Source: Thermosipho sp. (in: thermotogales) (GTDB taxonomy: Bacteria > Thermotogota > Thermotogae > Thermotogales > Fervidobacteriaceae). From it: DNA of 64,000 nucleotides. Positions within the stretch are counted from its first letter, which is position 1. Every line of letters starts with the position of its first letter. The position numbers were made by a program, and so were the translations under genes. Under the pieces are notes generated by a model. It was not told the origin of the DNA, searched no databases, and saw only the letters and a list, made by a program, of their open reading frames with translations. Location of the stretch: assembly GCA_017656335.1 (NCBI GenBank), contig JACDOA010000002.1:343948-407947 (forward strand), given 5' to 3'. Shown here piece after piece: positions 10,882-20,091 of this stretch.

Positions 10882-11865
10882 ATGGAATTTGTTATGCCTA
10901 GAAAACTCAAAATGGAGGAACATACTGAGGCTGAAGATTATTATTATGCTCGATTTGTTCTATCTCCACTTGAAAAGGGATATGCAATTACTATAGGAAA
11001 TACTTTACGAAGAGTTTTACTTTCTTCTATACCTTCTTTAGCAATTACTGATGTCAGATTTGTTAGACCAGAAAAATATCATGAATTTGATACAGTTGAA
11101 GGTGTTAAGGAAGATATCATAGAGATTTTATTGAATCTTAAAAAGGTTCAATTAAGAATGGAAAGTTATGTTGAAGAACCAGTTAAGTTAAAAATCCAGC
11201 ATAAAGGTGCCGGCGAAATAAAGGCAGGAGATATAGACGTTCCAGCGGGTGTAACTGTGACAAATCCCAATCTTCATATTGCAACATTAAATGAGGAGGC
11301 CGATATTGAAATTGAAATATTTGCTACTATTGGCAAAGGATTTGTCCCGGCAGCTGAAAGAGTTGAAAGACCTGAAATTGGTTGGGTAGTTTTGGACGGA
11401 GTTTATAATCCTGTACTTAAAGTAAATTGGAAATCTGAAAATGTACGTGTTGGGAAGAAAACCGATTATGATAAATTGATTTTAGAAGTTTGGACTAAGA
11501 AAAATATTAAGCCTATAGAAGCCATGAAACAAGCAGTTAAGATTATAAACGATCACTTCAAAATAATAGAAGAAAGCTTTGTTGATATTGAAGAAGGTCC
11601 AATTTCTATTGAAACAGCCACGGAATACGTTGAAGAAAACAAAGAAGAAGATGATGTATTAACTAAAAAGATTGATGAACTTGATTTATCCATGAGAGCA
11701 TTGAATTGCTTGAAAAGGGATAGAATTGAAACAATTGGAGATTTATTAAACAGAGGCGAAGACGAACTTTTAAAAATTAAGAATTTTGGGCAAAAGTCCC
11801 TTAATGAAGTAAAACAGAAGTTGATGGAAAAATTTGGACTCACATTTGGAAAGGGGGACAACTAA
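10882..11865 (+). CDS. rpoA: RNA polymerase alpha subunit
   Basis: The alpha dimer is the scaffold for RNA polymerase assembly. The 327-residue protein has the N-terminal domain ([35 protein letters not shown] near residues 25-55) and a C-terminal DNA- and activator-binding domain ([25 protein letters not shown] ... [16 protein letters not shown], about 265-320). The start is ATG 10882; a second ATG at 10894 is also possible. One base separates the stop from the rplQ ATG, so the two are probably coupled. Confidence 0.97.
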   Translation: MEFVMPRKLKMEEHTEAEDYYYARFVLSPLEKGYAITIGNTLRRVLLSSIPSLAITDVRFVRPEKYHEFDTVEGVKEDIIEILLNLKKVQLRMESYVEEPVKLKIQHKGAGEIKAGDIDVPAGVTVTNPNLHIATLNEEADIEIEIFATIGKGFVPAAERVERPEIGWVVLDGVYNPVLKVNWKSENVRVGKKTDYDKLILEVWTKKNIKPIEAMKQAVKIINDHFKIIEESFVDIEEGPISIETATEYVEENKEEDDVLTKKIDELDLSMRALNCLKRDRIETIGDLLNRGEDELLKIKNFGQKSLNEVKQKLMEKFGLTFGKGDN

Positions 11866-12246
11866 ATGAGACACCGAGTTAAAAGACATAGAATAGGAAG
11901 ATACGGAAGCCATAGAAGAGCAACATTGAGAAATTTATCAAGAGAAATAATTGAACACGGAAGTATTATAACAACCACACCGAAGGCTAAAGCCGTCCAG
12001 ATTTTCTTTGAAAAATTACTTACAAAGGCAATTAAGGCTAAAAAAACAGATGTGAAAGAAAAAAGTGTTGCACTTAGAAGAGAAATATTCAAGGAAATTG
12101 GAGATAGAAGATTGGTTAACAAATTAGTTGATGAAGTTGCTCCAAAGTACTTAGAACGACCAGGAGGGTATACTGCAATTTATAAAGTAGGTCAAAGAAG
12201 AGGCGATGGAGCAGAAATGTCCCTAATTAAACTTGTTGAAGAGTAA
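11866..12246 (+). CDS. rplQ: 50S ribosomal protein L17
   Basis: L17 is the last gene of the superoperon. The 126-residue product starts [24 protein letters not shown] and ends [26 protein letters not shown], both typical. AAGGGGG at the end of rpoA serves as its ribosome binding site. A short G-C hairpin with a T run follows at 12253-12272. Confidence 0.97.
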   Translation: MRHRVKRHRIGRYGSHRRATLRNLSREIIEHGSIITTTPKAKAVQIFFEKLLTKAIKAKKTDVKEKSVALRREIFKEIGDRRLVNKLVDEVAPKYLERPGGYTAIYKVGQRRGDGAEMSLIKLVEE

Positions 12247-12252
12247 ATACAT

Positions 12253-12272
12253 GGGGGTAATCCCCCTTTTTT
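12253..12272 (+). terminator. Rho-independent terminator after rplQ
   Basis: GGGGG-TAAT-CCCCC is followed by TTTTTT. The stem is short, so it may allow some read-through into tig, whose ribosome binding site starts about ten bases downstream. Confidence 0.6.
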
Positions 12273-12293
12273 ACTCTTTTGAGGAGGTGTAGC

Positions 12294-13619
12294 ATGGAAA
12301 TCAAAGAAGTGGGAGTAGAAAAAAATATTGTTACGAAAGAATTTATTTTTGATAGAAATGAAATAGAAATTGCTGAAAGAAGAGTTGCAAATGAATTAAA
12401 TAGAAAATACACAGTAGAAGGATTTAGAAAAGGAAAAGTTCCTCTTTCAATATTCAAAATGAGATTTGGAAAGGATTTTTATGATGTTTTTGTTTATGAG
12501 AAATTAGTTGATATGATTTATGAATCTGTAAAAAATGAGCCTAATTTATTGTTGATTCCCGAAATTGTAAAAAAAGAAATTTCCAGTGAAAAAGCAATAA
12601 TAACTGTAAATTTGCACAAAAAACCTGTAGCTAATATTGATTTTAGTAAGATAAAAGTTAGAGTAGCAAATAAAGAACAAGTTTTGGATAACTATGTTGA
12701 TTTAAGGTTAAAATCACTTCAAGAAGAACATGCTGTTTTAGAACCAAAAGAAGGTCCTGCAGAATACAATGATTTAGTAAGAGCTAAAATATCAGTAACA
12801 AATAATGATTCAGGAAAAGTTTTGATTGATGGCAATGAAGATGAATTTGTATTATATGAAGATGATGAAAGACCAATTATTAAGAACTTAGTTGGTCATA
12901 AAAAGGGAGAAGTAGTGGAATATGACAGAAATTTTGAAAACCAAGGAACTGAAAATAATATGCCAAGTTATCATTATAAAATAGAAATTTTAGAAGTTTA
13001 TAAAAGAAATTTACCTGAAATAACTGATGATTTTGTTAAAACCTCGCTTGCAGAAATGCATTTGGAAACAGTGGAACAGTTGAAAGAAAAGTTTAAAGAG
13101 GAAGGCGAGAAAATTTATGAAAAAGAAATAAAAGGTTCCATAAGGGAACAAATTCAAACAGCTCTTTCTTTAGCAACTGATTTGTTCATTTCAGATAAAA
13201 CAATAGATTATGCTGTAAAATTAATTGTTGCAAACATGAAAGAAGAAAATAAATATGCAGATTTTGTTAAAAAATATGAATCAGAAGAGAAAGCAATTGA
13301 AGCACTTAAGGAGTATTATGTTAATGAATTAAAGAAAGAAACAGCTATTGATAAAGTAGCGAAAGAAAATAATATTGAAAGAAAAGTATCAGAACAAGAA
13401 TTAGAAGAGTATGCAGTACTTCTTGCTCCATACTGGGGAATTAGTGTGGAAAGGGCAAAGGTTTTAGTAAAAGAAAAACCAGAAGTCCGTTCAGAAGTTG
13501 AAGAAATGATATTTATTGACAAAGTTTTGGATAAAATCTCGGAATTTGTAGAAAAAGAAATAGTCGATGTTAACAGTGGCAAAGAAGGTGAAGAAAGTGA
13601 GAAAAATGAAGAAGGATGA
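12294..13619 (+). CDS. tig: Trigger factor, ribosome-associated chaperone
   Basis: Trigger factor is a chaperone and prolyl isomerase at the ribosomal tunnel exit. The 441-residue product has the ribosome-binding loop in the N-terminal domain ([21 protein letters not shown]; the usual GFRxGKxP signature), a middle region matching the FKBP-like domain, and a long helical, charged C-terminal domain. The ATG at 12294 follows GAGGAGGTG; an in-frame start 15 bases earlier would overlap it. Its end overlaps clpP by about 23 bases, so chaperone and protease are in one operon. Confidence 0.95.
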   Translation: MEIKEVGVEKNIVTKEFIFDRNEIEIAERRVANELNRKYTVEGFRKGKVPLSIFKMRFGKDFYDVFVYEKLVDMIYESVKNEPNLLLIPEIVKKEISSEKAIITVNLHKKPVANIDFSKIKVRVANKEQVLDNYVDLRLKSLQEEHAVLEPKEGPAEYNDLVRAKISVTNNDSGKVLIDGNEDEFVLYEDDERPIIKNLVGHKKGEVVEYDRNFENQGTENNMPSYHYKIEILEVYKRNLPEITDDFVKTSLAEMHLETVEQLKEKFKEEGEKIYEKEIKGSIREQIQTALSLATDLFISDKTIDYAVKLIVANMKEENKYADFVKKYESEEKAIEALKEYYVNELKKETAIDKVAKENNIERKVSEQELEEYAVLLAPYWGISVERAKVLVKEKPEVRSEVEEMIFIDKVLDKISEFVEKEIVDVNSGKEGEESEKNEEG

Positions 13620-14214
13620 GCTTAATCAAATTGTACCAATAGTTGTTGAAAATACTGGAAGATATGAAAGAGCATATGATATATATTCACGATTACTCAA
13701 AGATAGAATTATATTCCTTGGGAGTGCAATTGATGATTATGTGTCAAATTTAGTAGTAGCACAGTTATTGTTTTTAGAAGCTGAAGATCCTGATAAAGAT
13801 ATTCAGCTTTATATAAATTCTCCAGGTGGTTCTGTAAGTGCAGGTCTTGCAATATACGATACAATGCAATATGTAAAATGTGATGTTGCTACAATATGTA
13901 TAGGCCAAGCAGCATCTATGGGAGCAATTTTATTGGCAGGTGGTACTAAGGGTAAAAGATTTTCACTTCCAAATAGTAGAATTATGATTCACCAACCTTT
14001 GGGTGGAGCAGAAGGTCCTGCAAAAGATGTAGAAATCCTAGCAAAAGAATTATTAAGAATAAAAGGTAAAATTAATGAGATTTTAAGTTTTCATACAGGG
14101 CAGCCTATTGAAAAAATAGAAAAAGATACTGATAGAGATTTTTTCATGACTGCTGACGAGGCACTTGAATACGGAATTATAGATAAGGTAATAAGACCGG
14201 GAGATAGAAAATAA
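13597..14214 (+). CDS. clpP: ATP-dependent Clp protease proteolytic subunit
   Basis: ClpP forms the 14-subunit serine protease chamber fed by ClpX (encoded at 49574-50797). The product shows the nucleophile context [14 protein letters not shown], the histidine context [10 protein letters not shown] and a downstream Asp in the [11 protein letters not shown] region. I place the start at GTG 13597, with AAGGTG six bases upstream; ATG 13606 would also give a normal N-terminus. The gene starts inside the end of tig. Confidence 0.95.
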   Translation: MRKMKKDELNQIVPIVVENTGRYERAYDIYSRLLKDRIIFLGSAIDDYVSNLVVAQLLFLEAEDPDKDIQLYINSPGGSVSAGLAIYDTMQYVKCDVATICIGQAASMGAILLAGGTKGKRFSLPNSRIMIHQPLGGAEGPAKDVEILAKELLRIKGKINEILSFHTGQPIEKIEKDTDRDFFMTADEALEYGIIDKVIRPGDRK

Positions 14215-14262
14215 ATTATGATATAATCAAGTTAAGGAGTTAATTTTAAAGGAGGTAAAAAA

Positions 14263-15021
14263 ATGTCAGGGCACAACAAATGGGCGAATATCAAACATAG
14301 AAAAGCAGCCCAAGATGCTAAGAGATCAAAGATATTTACGAAATTAATAAGAGAAATTATAGTTGCTGCAAGGGAAGGCGGGGGAGATCCCGAAACTAAT
14401 CCAAGATTAAGAGCGGTTTTGGAAAGAGCAAGAGCAGCAAACATGCCAAAAGATACTATCGAAAAATCTATCAAAAAGGGAACTGGAGAATTAGAAGGCG
14501 TAGATTATCAAGAAATTATATACGAAGCATATGCCCCTGCAGGTGTAGCACTTTATATTTATGCAATGACAGATAACAAAAATAGAACAGCACAAGAATT
14601 AAGGCATTTATTAAGTAAACATGGTGGTTCACTTGCTGAAAGTGGATCTGTTGCGTGGCTTTTTGATAGAAAAGGTGTTATTGAAATTCCAAAAGAGAAG
14701 ATTGCCGATTTTGAGGAATTTGCTATGGTTGCAATTGATGCTGGAGCAGAAGACATTATTGAAGATGACCCTATTCAAGTAATTACAACACCTGATATGT
14801 TAACAGAAGTGAGTAAAAAATTGGCGGAAAATGGGTATGAAGGAGAAGCAAAAGTAACATTTATCCCAAAAAATACTGTTCATATAACAGGTTCAGATGC
14901 AGAAAAAGTTTTAAAATTAATAAGTGTGCTCGAAGATAACGATGATGTACAAGAAGTTTATGCAAACTTTGATATTGACGATGCTGAAATGGAAGAAATT
15001 ATGTCTAAGCTTGAAGGATAA
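14263..15021 (+). CDS. YebC/TACO1 family protein
   Basis: Members of this family are ribosome-associated factors or transcriptional regulators; some relieve stalling at proline stretches. The 252-residue product is full length and starts with the family signature [23 protein letters not shown], then [19 protein letters not shown] and [30 protein letters not shown] precedes the ATG. A TATAAT-like box at the end of clpP suggests its own promoter. Confidence 0.93.
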   Translation: MSGHNKWANIKHRKAAQDAKRSKIFTKLIREIIVAAREGGGDPETNPRLRAVLERARAANMPKDTIEKSIKKGTGELEGVDYQEIIYEAYAPAGVALYIYAMTDNKNRTAQELRHLLSKHGGSLAESGSVAWLFDRKGVIEIPKEKIADFEEFAMVAIDAGAEDIIEDDPIQVITTPDMLTEVSKKLAENGYEGEAKVTFIPKNTVHITGSDAEKVLKLISVLEDNDDVQEVYANFDIDDAEMEEIMSKLEG

Positions 15022-15029
15022 AAAATAAT

Positions 15030-15752
15030 ATGAAAAAAATAGTCCTTTTAGTGCTTTTAGTTGCGAGTATTTCTTTCTCGGGTTTTATAAATTATTGGGT
15101 TGACCCTTTTTTTGAAAATCATGGTTTTAGTTTATATCAAAATGTAAGTTTTTGGAAAATTAATGCCCTGCTTCGATACGATTTAAACGTATCCTGGAAG
15201 CAGGGTTTTGCTTTTGTTTTCCCACGTTATCCAGAAATAACATTTGATCTAGTTTCTGAAAACTATTTGATTCAGTATGGTTATTTTCATGAAGGTGTCC
15301 CCTTCTCCACGTACGTTAATCCTGTTGATAAGGGTTTGAACTTAAAATGGGGTTTTGTAGGTTTTTATAATGAATATCAATATTTTTCTTCAGAAATAAT
15401 TGACATGATAATCTCTGAGAATTTTTGTAATTTTAGTTTAAAAATGGATAATTACGGATTGTTTTTTGAAAAAAGTGAAGATGAAATTTCATTTGGGACT
15501 TGGTTAAATGGAATAGTTTTATATAAAAAGAATAATGACATAAAGATGGGATTAAACCTTAATTTAGAAAATACTATTCTTTATTTTCTTCCTTTTGATA
15601 ACAAACTAGGATTTGTAATAAGGAATGAACAGAATTATTTGTTTTTGACTAACAAAGAAGCAACTTTTTCATTAAAATGGGGCGAATTGATTTTCTTTGG
15701 AAAATTGGAAGATGAAAACAAAATTTTTAGAATTGAATTTCCGATATGGTGA
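15030..15752 (+). CDS. Secreted protein of unknown function, possibly outer-membrane
   Basis: I do not recognise the family. The 240-residue product has a clear signal peptide (MKKIVLLVLLVASISFSG) and a mature part rich in aromatic residues and in alternating polar/hydrophobic stretches, with few charged helices. That pattern fits a beta-rich envelope protein, such as a component of the Thermotogales outer sheath, but this is inference. It starts 8 bases after yebC and may be co-transcribed. A 184-base AT-rich gap with no recognisable feature follows. Confidence 0.6.
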   Translation: MKKIVLLVLLVASISFSGFINYWVDPFFENHGFSLYQNVSFWKINALLRYDLNVSWKQGFAFVFPRYPEITFDLVSENYLIQYGYFHEGVPFSTYVNPVDKGLNLKWGFVGFYNEYQYFSSEIIDMIISENFCNFSLKMDNYGLFFEKSEDEISFGTWLNGIVLYKKNNDIKMGLNLNLENTILYFLPFDNKLGFVIRNEQNYLFLTNKEATFSLKWGELIFFGKLEDENKIFRIEFPIW

Positions 15753-15945
15753 AAAATTTATTATTTTATGATAAATATATCATTAACGGTTGTTTCAAGA
15801 TTTTAGATTATTTTTTTCAATTGCCAACTGTTTAAACTAAATTAGGAAGTTTTTTGAAAAAACTAATATTTATTTTTTAAAGTACAGATAATTTAAATCA
15901 AAAACGTTATTTAGAAATTTATACCGAAAAATTGAGGTGATTTTT

Positions 15946-16494
15946 TTGTTTTGGGTTAGTCTTGTTTTTGTAATAGACCAAATTACTAAGTATATTGCAA
16001 GTGAAATTTGGCGTTTTAATCCTACCAAGTTATTTGGTTTTTTTTATTTGACTTATGCTACGAACACAGGGATTTCTTTTGGACTTTTTCCTGGTTCAAA
16101 AGAAATTGTGGTATATTTAACACTTATAATAACGCTTGGAATCTCAATGATACCGCTTTTTAAAAAATTATCCTTTGCTGCAAACATGTTTTTGGGATTT
16201 ATAGTAGGAGGTTCATTAGGAAATCTTGTTGATAGGATTAGATTCGGCTATGTTATTGATTTTATAACTATGCCATATTGGCCTACAATTTATAATTTGG
16301 CTGATTTTTTTATTTTAGTTGGTGCAATTGGAATAGCAGTTTTAATTCTTTGGAGGCGAGATGTTGGAAATACAAATAACTCCAAGGGAAATGGGTTGGA
16401 GACTAGACAAGTACGTTCAAGAGAAAGCGCCGAATTGGATTTCAAGGACTTTCATTCAGAAAGCGATAAAGACGGGAAAAATCAAGGTAAATAA
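15946..16494 (+). CDS. lspA: Signal peptidase II (lipoprotein signal peptidase)
   Basis: LspA cleaves the signal peptide of prolipoproteins in the inner membrane; the window has at least two lipoprotein clients (60177-60911 and 62600-63406). Both catalytic Asp motifs are present: GSLGNLVDRIRFGYVIDFI and YNLADFFILVG, and four membrane helices can be seen. The start is TTG 15946, five bases after GAGGTGA. The reading frame continues about 45 residues past the last helix and overlaps rluD by 134 bases; that tail (SKGNGLETRQV onward) is hydrophilic and unlike the family. Confidence 0.92.
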   Translation: MFWVSLVFVIDQITKYIASEIWRFNPTKLFGFFYLTYATNTGISFGLFPGSKEIVVYLTLIITLGISMIPLFKKLSFAANMFLGFIVGGSLGNLVDRIRFGYVIDFITMPYWPTIYNLADFFILVGAIGIAVLILWRRDVGNTNNSKGNGLETRQVRSRESAELDFKDFHSESDKDGKNQGK

Positions 16495-17290
16495 TGAAAT
16501 AAAAAAACCAAGTTATAAATTAAAACTTGACGATATTGTTTATATAGATCTACCTGAAAAACCTCAGACAGTTGAAATTTTACCTGAAAATATTCCTCTT
16601 AAAATTATTTATGAAGATAAAGATATAATAGTTGTTAACAAAGATCCTGGAGTTATTACGCATCCAACACCTTCTATAACATCCGGGACCCTTGTTAATG
16701 CCATTATGTATTATTGTAAGGATTTACAAGGTATTGGGGGTGAATTAAGACCAGGAATAGTCCATAGATTAGATAAAGATACAAGTGGAGTTATAGTCGT
16801 AGCTAAAAATGACAAGGCGCATCAAAGTCTTTCAAATCAGTTTAAAGAAAGAGTTACAGAAAAAGTATATGCAGCAATTGTCCATGGTATTATCAAAAAA
16901 GATTATGGAACAATTGAAGTATCACTTGCAAGAAATCCAGTTGTTAGAACAAAAATTGCCCCCTTAGATTGGGGAAAACACGCCTTAACATATTATAGAG
17001 TTCTAAGACGTTTTGATTTTGCAACTTTGGTTTTTGCTTATCCAAAAACAGGAAGAACTCACCAAATTAGAGTTCACATGAAATATATTGGCCATCCTTT
17101 ATTGGGGGATGAATTATATGGGAAAGGTAGTAAAGATCAAATTTATGGTGCTAAAAGACAAATGCTACATGCTTTAAAGCTTTCTTTTTATCATCCCTCC
17201 ACTCAAAAGAAAATGACTTTTGTTGCCCCACTCCCCGAAGATTTCAAAAAAGTTCTCAAAATTTTATCACAATTAGAAAAAAATAATTGA
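16361..17290 (+). CDS. rluD: Pseudouridine synthase, RluD/RluA family
   Basis: These enzymes isomerise uridine to pseudouridine in 23S rRNA. The 309-residue product has an N-terminal S4 RNA-binding domain (WRLDKYVQEK ... GKIKVNNE, residues 13-55) and a catalytic domain with GIVHRLDKDTSGVIVVAKND, containing the catalytic Asp. FAYPKTGRTHQIRVHMKYIGHPLLGDELYG is the conserved C-terminal motif. GGAGGCG lies before the ATG, inside the end of lspA. Which of the Rlu paralogues it is cannot be settled from the sequence alone. Confidence 0.93.
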   Translation: MLEIQITPREMGWRLDKYVQEKAPNWISRTFIQKAIKTGKIKVNNEIKKPSYKLKLDDIVYIDLPEKPQTVEILPENIPLKIIYEDKDIIVVNKDPGVITHPTPSITSGTLVNAIMYYCKDLQGIGGELRPGIVHRLDKDTSGVIVVAKNDKAHQSLSNQFKERVTEKVYAAIVHGIIKKDYGTIEVSLARNPVVRTKIAPLDWGKHALTYYRVLRRFDFATLVFAYPKTGRTHQIRVHMKYIGHPLLGDELYGKGSKDQIYGAKRQMLHALKLSFYHPSTQKKMTFVAPLPEDFKKVLKILSQLEKNN

Positions 17291-17315
17291 ATTTTTATTA
17301 AAAATTAAAATATGC

Positions 17316-17321
17316 TATAAT
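17316..17321 (+). promoter_or_regulatory. -10 box upstream of glnA
   Basis: TATAAT lies 62 bases before the glnA ATG; no convincing -35 box was found at the right distance. The intervening leader of about 55 bases has no obvious hairpin. Confidence 0.45.
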
Positions 17322-17382
17322 AATTTCAAAATTTGGAGGATTTTTCCAGTTATGTCCTTTTTTGTTTATTAGGAGGGATAGG

Positions 17383-18702
17383 ATGAAAAAATCAACGATT
17401 TTTGAGGTTGTAAAAAAAGAGAACATAAGATTTATAAGACTTCAGTTTTCTGATATCAATGGGCAATTAAAAAATGTAGAAATCCCCGTAAATGATTTAG
17501 AAAGAGCATTGGAAAAAGGAATAATGTTTGATGGTTCTTCAATTGAAGGATTTGTAAGAATTGATGAATCAGATATGTATTTAAAGCCTGATGTTTCTAC
17601 TTTTGCAATATTACCTTGGACGTTAGAAGGCAAAAAAAGTGCCCGTTTTATATGTGATATTTTTAAAGCTAATGGAGAGCCTTTTGAAGGTGATCCAAGG
17701 TATAGACTAAAATTAGTTATGGACAAAGCAAAAAGTATGGGCTATGTTCCTCATGCGGGTCCTGAAGTTGAATTTTTCCTTATTCCTAGAAGAAATGGAA
17801 AACCGGTTTTTGAGTTTTTGGATGAAGGTGGATATTTTGACTTATTACCAGTTGATGTGGCTGAAAACTTGAGAAGTGAAGTGGCAGTAATGCTTGAAGA
17901 AATGGGTATTGATGTTGAAGCAACTCATCATGAAGTTGCACCATCTCAGCATGAAGTTGATTTTAGATATAGTAATGCTTTATCTTCAGCTGATGCAGTT
18001 CAGACAGTTAAGCTGGTCATAAAAACACTTGCGGTGAAGAATGAACTACATGCAACGTTTATGCCAAAACCATTTTATGGAGTAAATGGAAGTGGTATGC
18101 ATGTTCATCTTAGCCTATTTTCTGAAGATTTAAAGAAAAATGTTTTTTATGATGAATCTACTGGAGATATTTCTAACGAAATGAGATATTTCATTGGTGG
18201 AATTATAAAGCATGCTAAATCAATTACAGCTATAACGAATCCAACAGTTAATAGTTATAAAAGATTAGTTCCAGGTTATGAAGCACCAGTGAATATTGCA
18301 TGGTCATTAGGTAATAGATCGGCTTTAATAAGAGTTCCAAATGCCAGAGGTATGGCAACAAGGCTTGAATATAGATCTCCAGATCCTTCATGTAATCCAT
18401 ATTTGGCTTTTTCGGTTTTGATAGCTGCAGGCCTTGAAGGCATAGAAAATAAAATTACGCCTCCCGAACCCGTAGATAAAAATGTTTATAGATTGAATAA
18501 AAAGGAAAGGGAATTTTTTGATATAAAAACGTTACCAAAGTCTTTGGAAAGAGCCATTTATGAAGCTGAAAACGATCCATTAATAAAAGATGTGTTGGGA
18601 GAACATGTTTTTAACAAATTTATTAAAATGAAACAAAAAGAATTTGAGGAATTTTCAATATATGTCACTGATTGGGAAAGAGCAAAATATGAAAATTTAT
18701 AA
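17383..18702 (+). CDS. glnA: Glutamine synthetase, type I
   Basis: The enzyme makes glutamine from glutamate, ammonia and ATP. The 439-residue product has GPEVEFFLIPR and HHEVAPSQHEVDFRY (metal and ATP ligands), GSGMHVHLSLF, NPTVNSYKRLVPGYEAPVNIAWS and ALIRVPNARG. The length fits the GSI-alpha subtype, which is not adenylylated. I chose ATG 17383 because AGGAGGGAT lies just upstream; an in-frame start 21 bases earlier would include that site. Confidence 0.95.
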   Translation: MKKSTIFEVVKKENIRFIRLQFSDINGQLKNVEIPVNDLERALEKGIMFDGSSIEGFVRIDESDMYLKPDVSTFAILPWTLEGKKSARFICDIFKANGEPFEGDPRYRLKLVMDKAKSMGYVPHAGPEVEFFLIPRRNGKPVFEFLDEGGYFDLLPVDVAENLRSEVAVMLEEMGIDVEATHHEVAPSQHEVDFRYSNALSSADAVQTVKLVIKTLAVKNELHATFMPKPFYGVNGSGMHVHLSLFSEDLKKNVFYDESTGDISNEMRYFIGGIIKHAKSITAITNPTVNSYKRLVPGYEAPVNIAWSLGNRSALIRVPNARGMATRLEYRSPDPSCNPYLAFSVLIAAGLEGIENKITPPEPVDKNVYRLNKKEREFFDIKTLPKSLERAIYEAENDPLIKDVLGEHVFNKFIKMKQKEFEEFSIYVTDWERAKYENL

Positions 18703-18796
18703 AGAATTTAGGTTATCATTTTCTTGTTTGTATTAATTTTTTATATTTAAAATGTGGTATAATCAGTATGGGAAAGATACGATTAGAGGTATTTAT

Positions 18797-19528
18797 ATGA
18801 AAACTATAATTATATCAGCCTTGATTTTTTTGATAATTTTAGCAGGGGTAGCTTTATTTTTCGTGTATATGTTTTTTACAAAAAAACCAGAGAGTAGTGT
18901 AAACAATTATTTAAAATCCTCTGATGAGGTTTTAGTAAGTTATGATAAAACAGGGAATATAATTTTTTTACCAAAAGAGGCAAAAAATATAGCGATTCTT
19001 TTTTATCCAGAAAACTTAGTTGAAGCAGAAGCTTATGCACCGCTTTGTTTTAAATTAGCCAATGAAGGATATGGTGTTGTTTTAATAAAACCTTTTTTAA
19101 ATATTTCTTTTTTTTCAAATATCAATGCATTTAAAAGATTAAAAAGTGAAAAAGGAGTAATTCATTGGGTAGTTATAGGTCATGGTTCAGGTGGAAGAGT
19201 AAGTTCTTTTCTTGCAAGAAAATTTCCTCAAAAAATAAAAGGCATTGTTTTTTTAGCCTCGTATCCAATCTTTGATATTTCAAATTATGATATTAAATCT
19301 TTGGTAATTTATGCTGAATTTGATACAATTGTGAATTATGAGCAAATAATGAAACACTTTGATGAATTTCCCAAAGACTGTGAATTTTTCAAAATTGCTG
19401 GTGGTAATCACTCGCAATTTGGTTATTTTGGAGAGATATTTGGTGACGGGGAATCTTTGATTACAAAGGAAAAACAACAAGAGATTCTAATTGAAAAGAT
19501 AAAAGAATTTTTAGATTCGATTCAATAA
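18797..19528 (+). CDS. Membrane-anchored alpha/beta hydrolase
   Basis: The 243-residue product has one N-terminal membrane helix (about residues 5-27) and a hydrolase domain that would face outward. The nucleophile elbow is GHGSGG with Ser131; the acid is likely Asp in YAEFDTIVNYEQ and the base His in GGNHSQFGYFG. This resembles the abhydrolase_5 group; the substrate is unknown. The start is ATG 18797 after AGAGGT; a TATAAT box lies at 18758-18763, so an upstream in-frame start at 18752 would be before the transcript. Confidence 0.8.
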   Translation: MKTIIISALIFLIILAGVALFFVYMFFTKKPESSVNNYLKSSDEVLVSYDKTGNIIFLPKEAKNIAILFYPENLVEAEAYAPLCFKLANEGYGVVLIKPFLNISFFSNINAFKRLKSEKGVIHWVVIGHGSGGRVSSFLARKFPQKIKGIVFLASYPIFDISNYDIKSLVIYAEFDTIVNYEQIMKHFDEFPKDCEFFKIAGGNHSQFGYFGEIFGDGESLITKEKQQEILIEKIKEFLDSIQ

Positions 19529-19591
19529 TATCTAAAGTATATTACTCTACTTATAACTTTCCCCAAATTTAAGAAGCGATAATAAAAAAAT

Positions 19592-19617
19592 AAACCTTAA
19601 AGGTTTGTTTTTTTGTT
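19592..19617 (+). terminator. Possible weak terminator
   Basis: AAACC-TTAAA-GGTTT is followed by GTTTTTTTG. It lies between the hydrolase gene and the peptide promoter and would insulate them. The stem is only five or six base pairs. Confidence 0.4.
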
Positions 19618-19632
19618 TTTAAGAAAAATTAT

Positions 19633-19650
19633 AACTGGAAAGTTCCAGTT
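19633..19650. promoter_or_regulatory. Palindrome overlapping the peptide-gene -35 box, putative operator
   Basis: AACTGGAA-AG-TTCCAGTT is a perfect inverted repeat with 8-base arms and a 2-base spacer. Its last two bases are the first two of the -35 box TTGAAT at 19649. That placement is typical of an operator where a dimeric regulator would block or recruit RNA polymerase. The symmetry and position are seen directly; the regulator is unknown. Confidence 0.55.
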
Positions 19651-19677
19651 GAATATTGACCTTTTTTTGAATATAAT
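19649..19677 (+). promoter_or_regulatory. Promoter of the twin peptide genes
   Basis: TTGAAT (19649-19654) and TATAAT (19672-19677) are separated by exactly 17 bases, a near-consensus housekeeping promoter. Transcription would begin near 19685, leaving a leader of about 75 bases before the first peptide gene. Confidence 0.7.
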
Positions 19678-19760
19678 TTAAAATTAAAACGTAAACAATA
19701 ATTAATATTGTGATAATAATAGGTTTCATTTCTAAACAAATACAAAAAGGAGGGGAAATT

Positions 19761-19868
19761 ATGAAGAAATTATTGAGAAGGATATTCGTATTTGCATTGA
19801 TAGCACTTCCATTTGTTATTTCAACAGTAGGGAATATAACACTTTGGCCAGGAAAATCAGGAAAATAA
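19761..19868 (+). CDS. Short secreted-type peptide, copy 1
   Basis: This gene encodes 35 residues. The N-terminal 24 residues look like a signal peptide: a basic start (MKKLLRR), a hydrophobic core (IFVFALIALPFVI) and a small-residue end (STVG). The remaining 11 residues, NITLWPGKSGK, are polar and basic with one Trp-Pro-Gly. The strong AAGGAGGGG site 7 bases upstream and near-identity to copy 2, with mostly silent differences, argue that it is translated. It lies in the same orientation as an HD-GYP membrane protein and a DUF5317 protein just downstream. I read it as a candidate signalling peptide precursor; a toxin-like or structural membrane peptide cannot be excluded. Confidence 0.75.
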   Translation: MKKLLRRIFVFALIALPFVISTVGNITLWPGKSGK

Positions 19869-19915
19869 TTTTGAAATTTTTGAATAATTAAAAAATACAA
19901 AAAGGAGGGGAAACC

Positions 19916-20023
19916 ATGAAGAAATTATTGAGAAGGATATTTGTATTTGCATTGATAGTACTTCCATTTGTTATTTCAACAGTAGGGAATATAACACTTT
20001 GGCCAGGAAAATCAGGAAAGTAA
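19916..20023 (+). CDS. Short secreted-type peptide, copy 2
   Basis: This 35-residue product equals copy 1 except for Val instead of Ala at residue 15, within the hydrophobic core; the C-terminal 15 residues are identical. AAGGAGGGG precedes the ATG by the same distance. It ends about 70 bases before the HD-GYP gene. Gene doubling may simply raise dosage, as seen for some bacterial pheromone precursors; that comparison is inference. Confidence 0.75.
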   Translation: MKKLLRRIFVFALIVLPFVISTVGNITLWPGKSGK

Positions 20024-20091
20024 TTTTGAAATAATCGTTTTTGTGGTAAAATAGTTCTAGTAAAGAAAATAATAATGTGTGGTGGTTTTTG

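Larger units (their letters stand above)
19738..20032 (+). repeat. Tandem duplication with a 155-base period containing two peptide genes
   Basis: Bases 19738-19877 are repeated almost exactly at 19893-20032. Each unit holds the ribosome binding site AAAAAGGAGGGG, a 35-codon reading frame and the first 12 bases after it. Within the frame only three bases differ: two silent changes and one Ala-to-Val change. The promoter is not duplicated, so both copies would be on one transcript. Confidence 0.9.

Noticed and set aside
15753..15945. AT-rich gap before lspA as a possible small gene or RNA
   Set aside because: Only short A/T runs and weak inverted repeats were seen, without a ribosome binding site or stable hairpin.
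19619..19900. Minus-strand 93-codon frame opposite the first peptide gene
   Set aside because: It covers the promoter and the duplicated region antisense, lacks a ribosome binding site, and is not repeated with the duplication.
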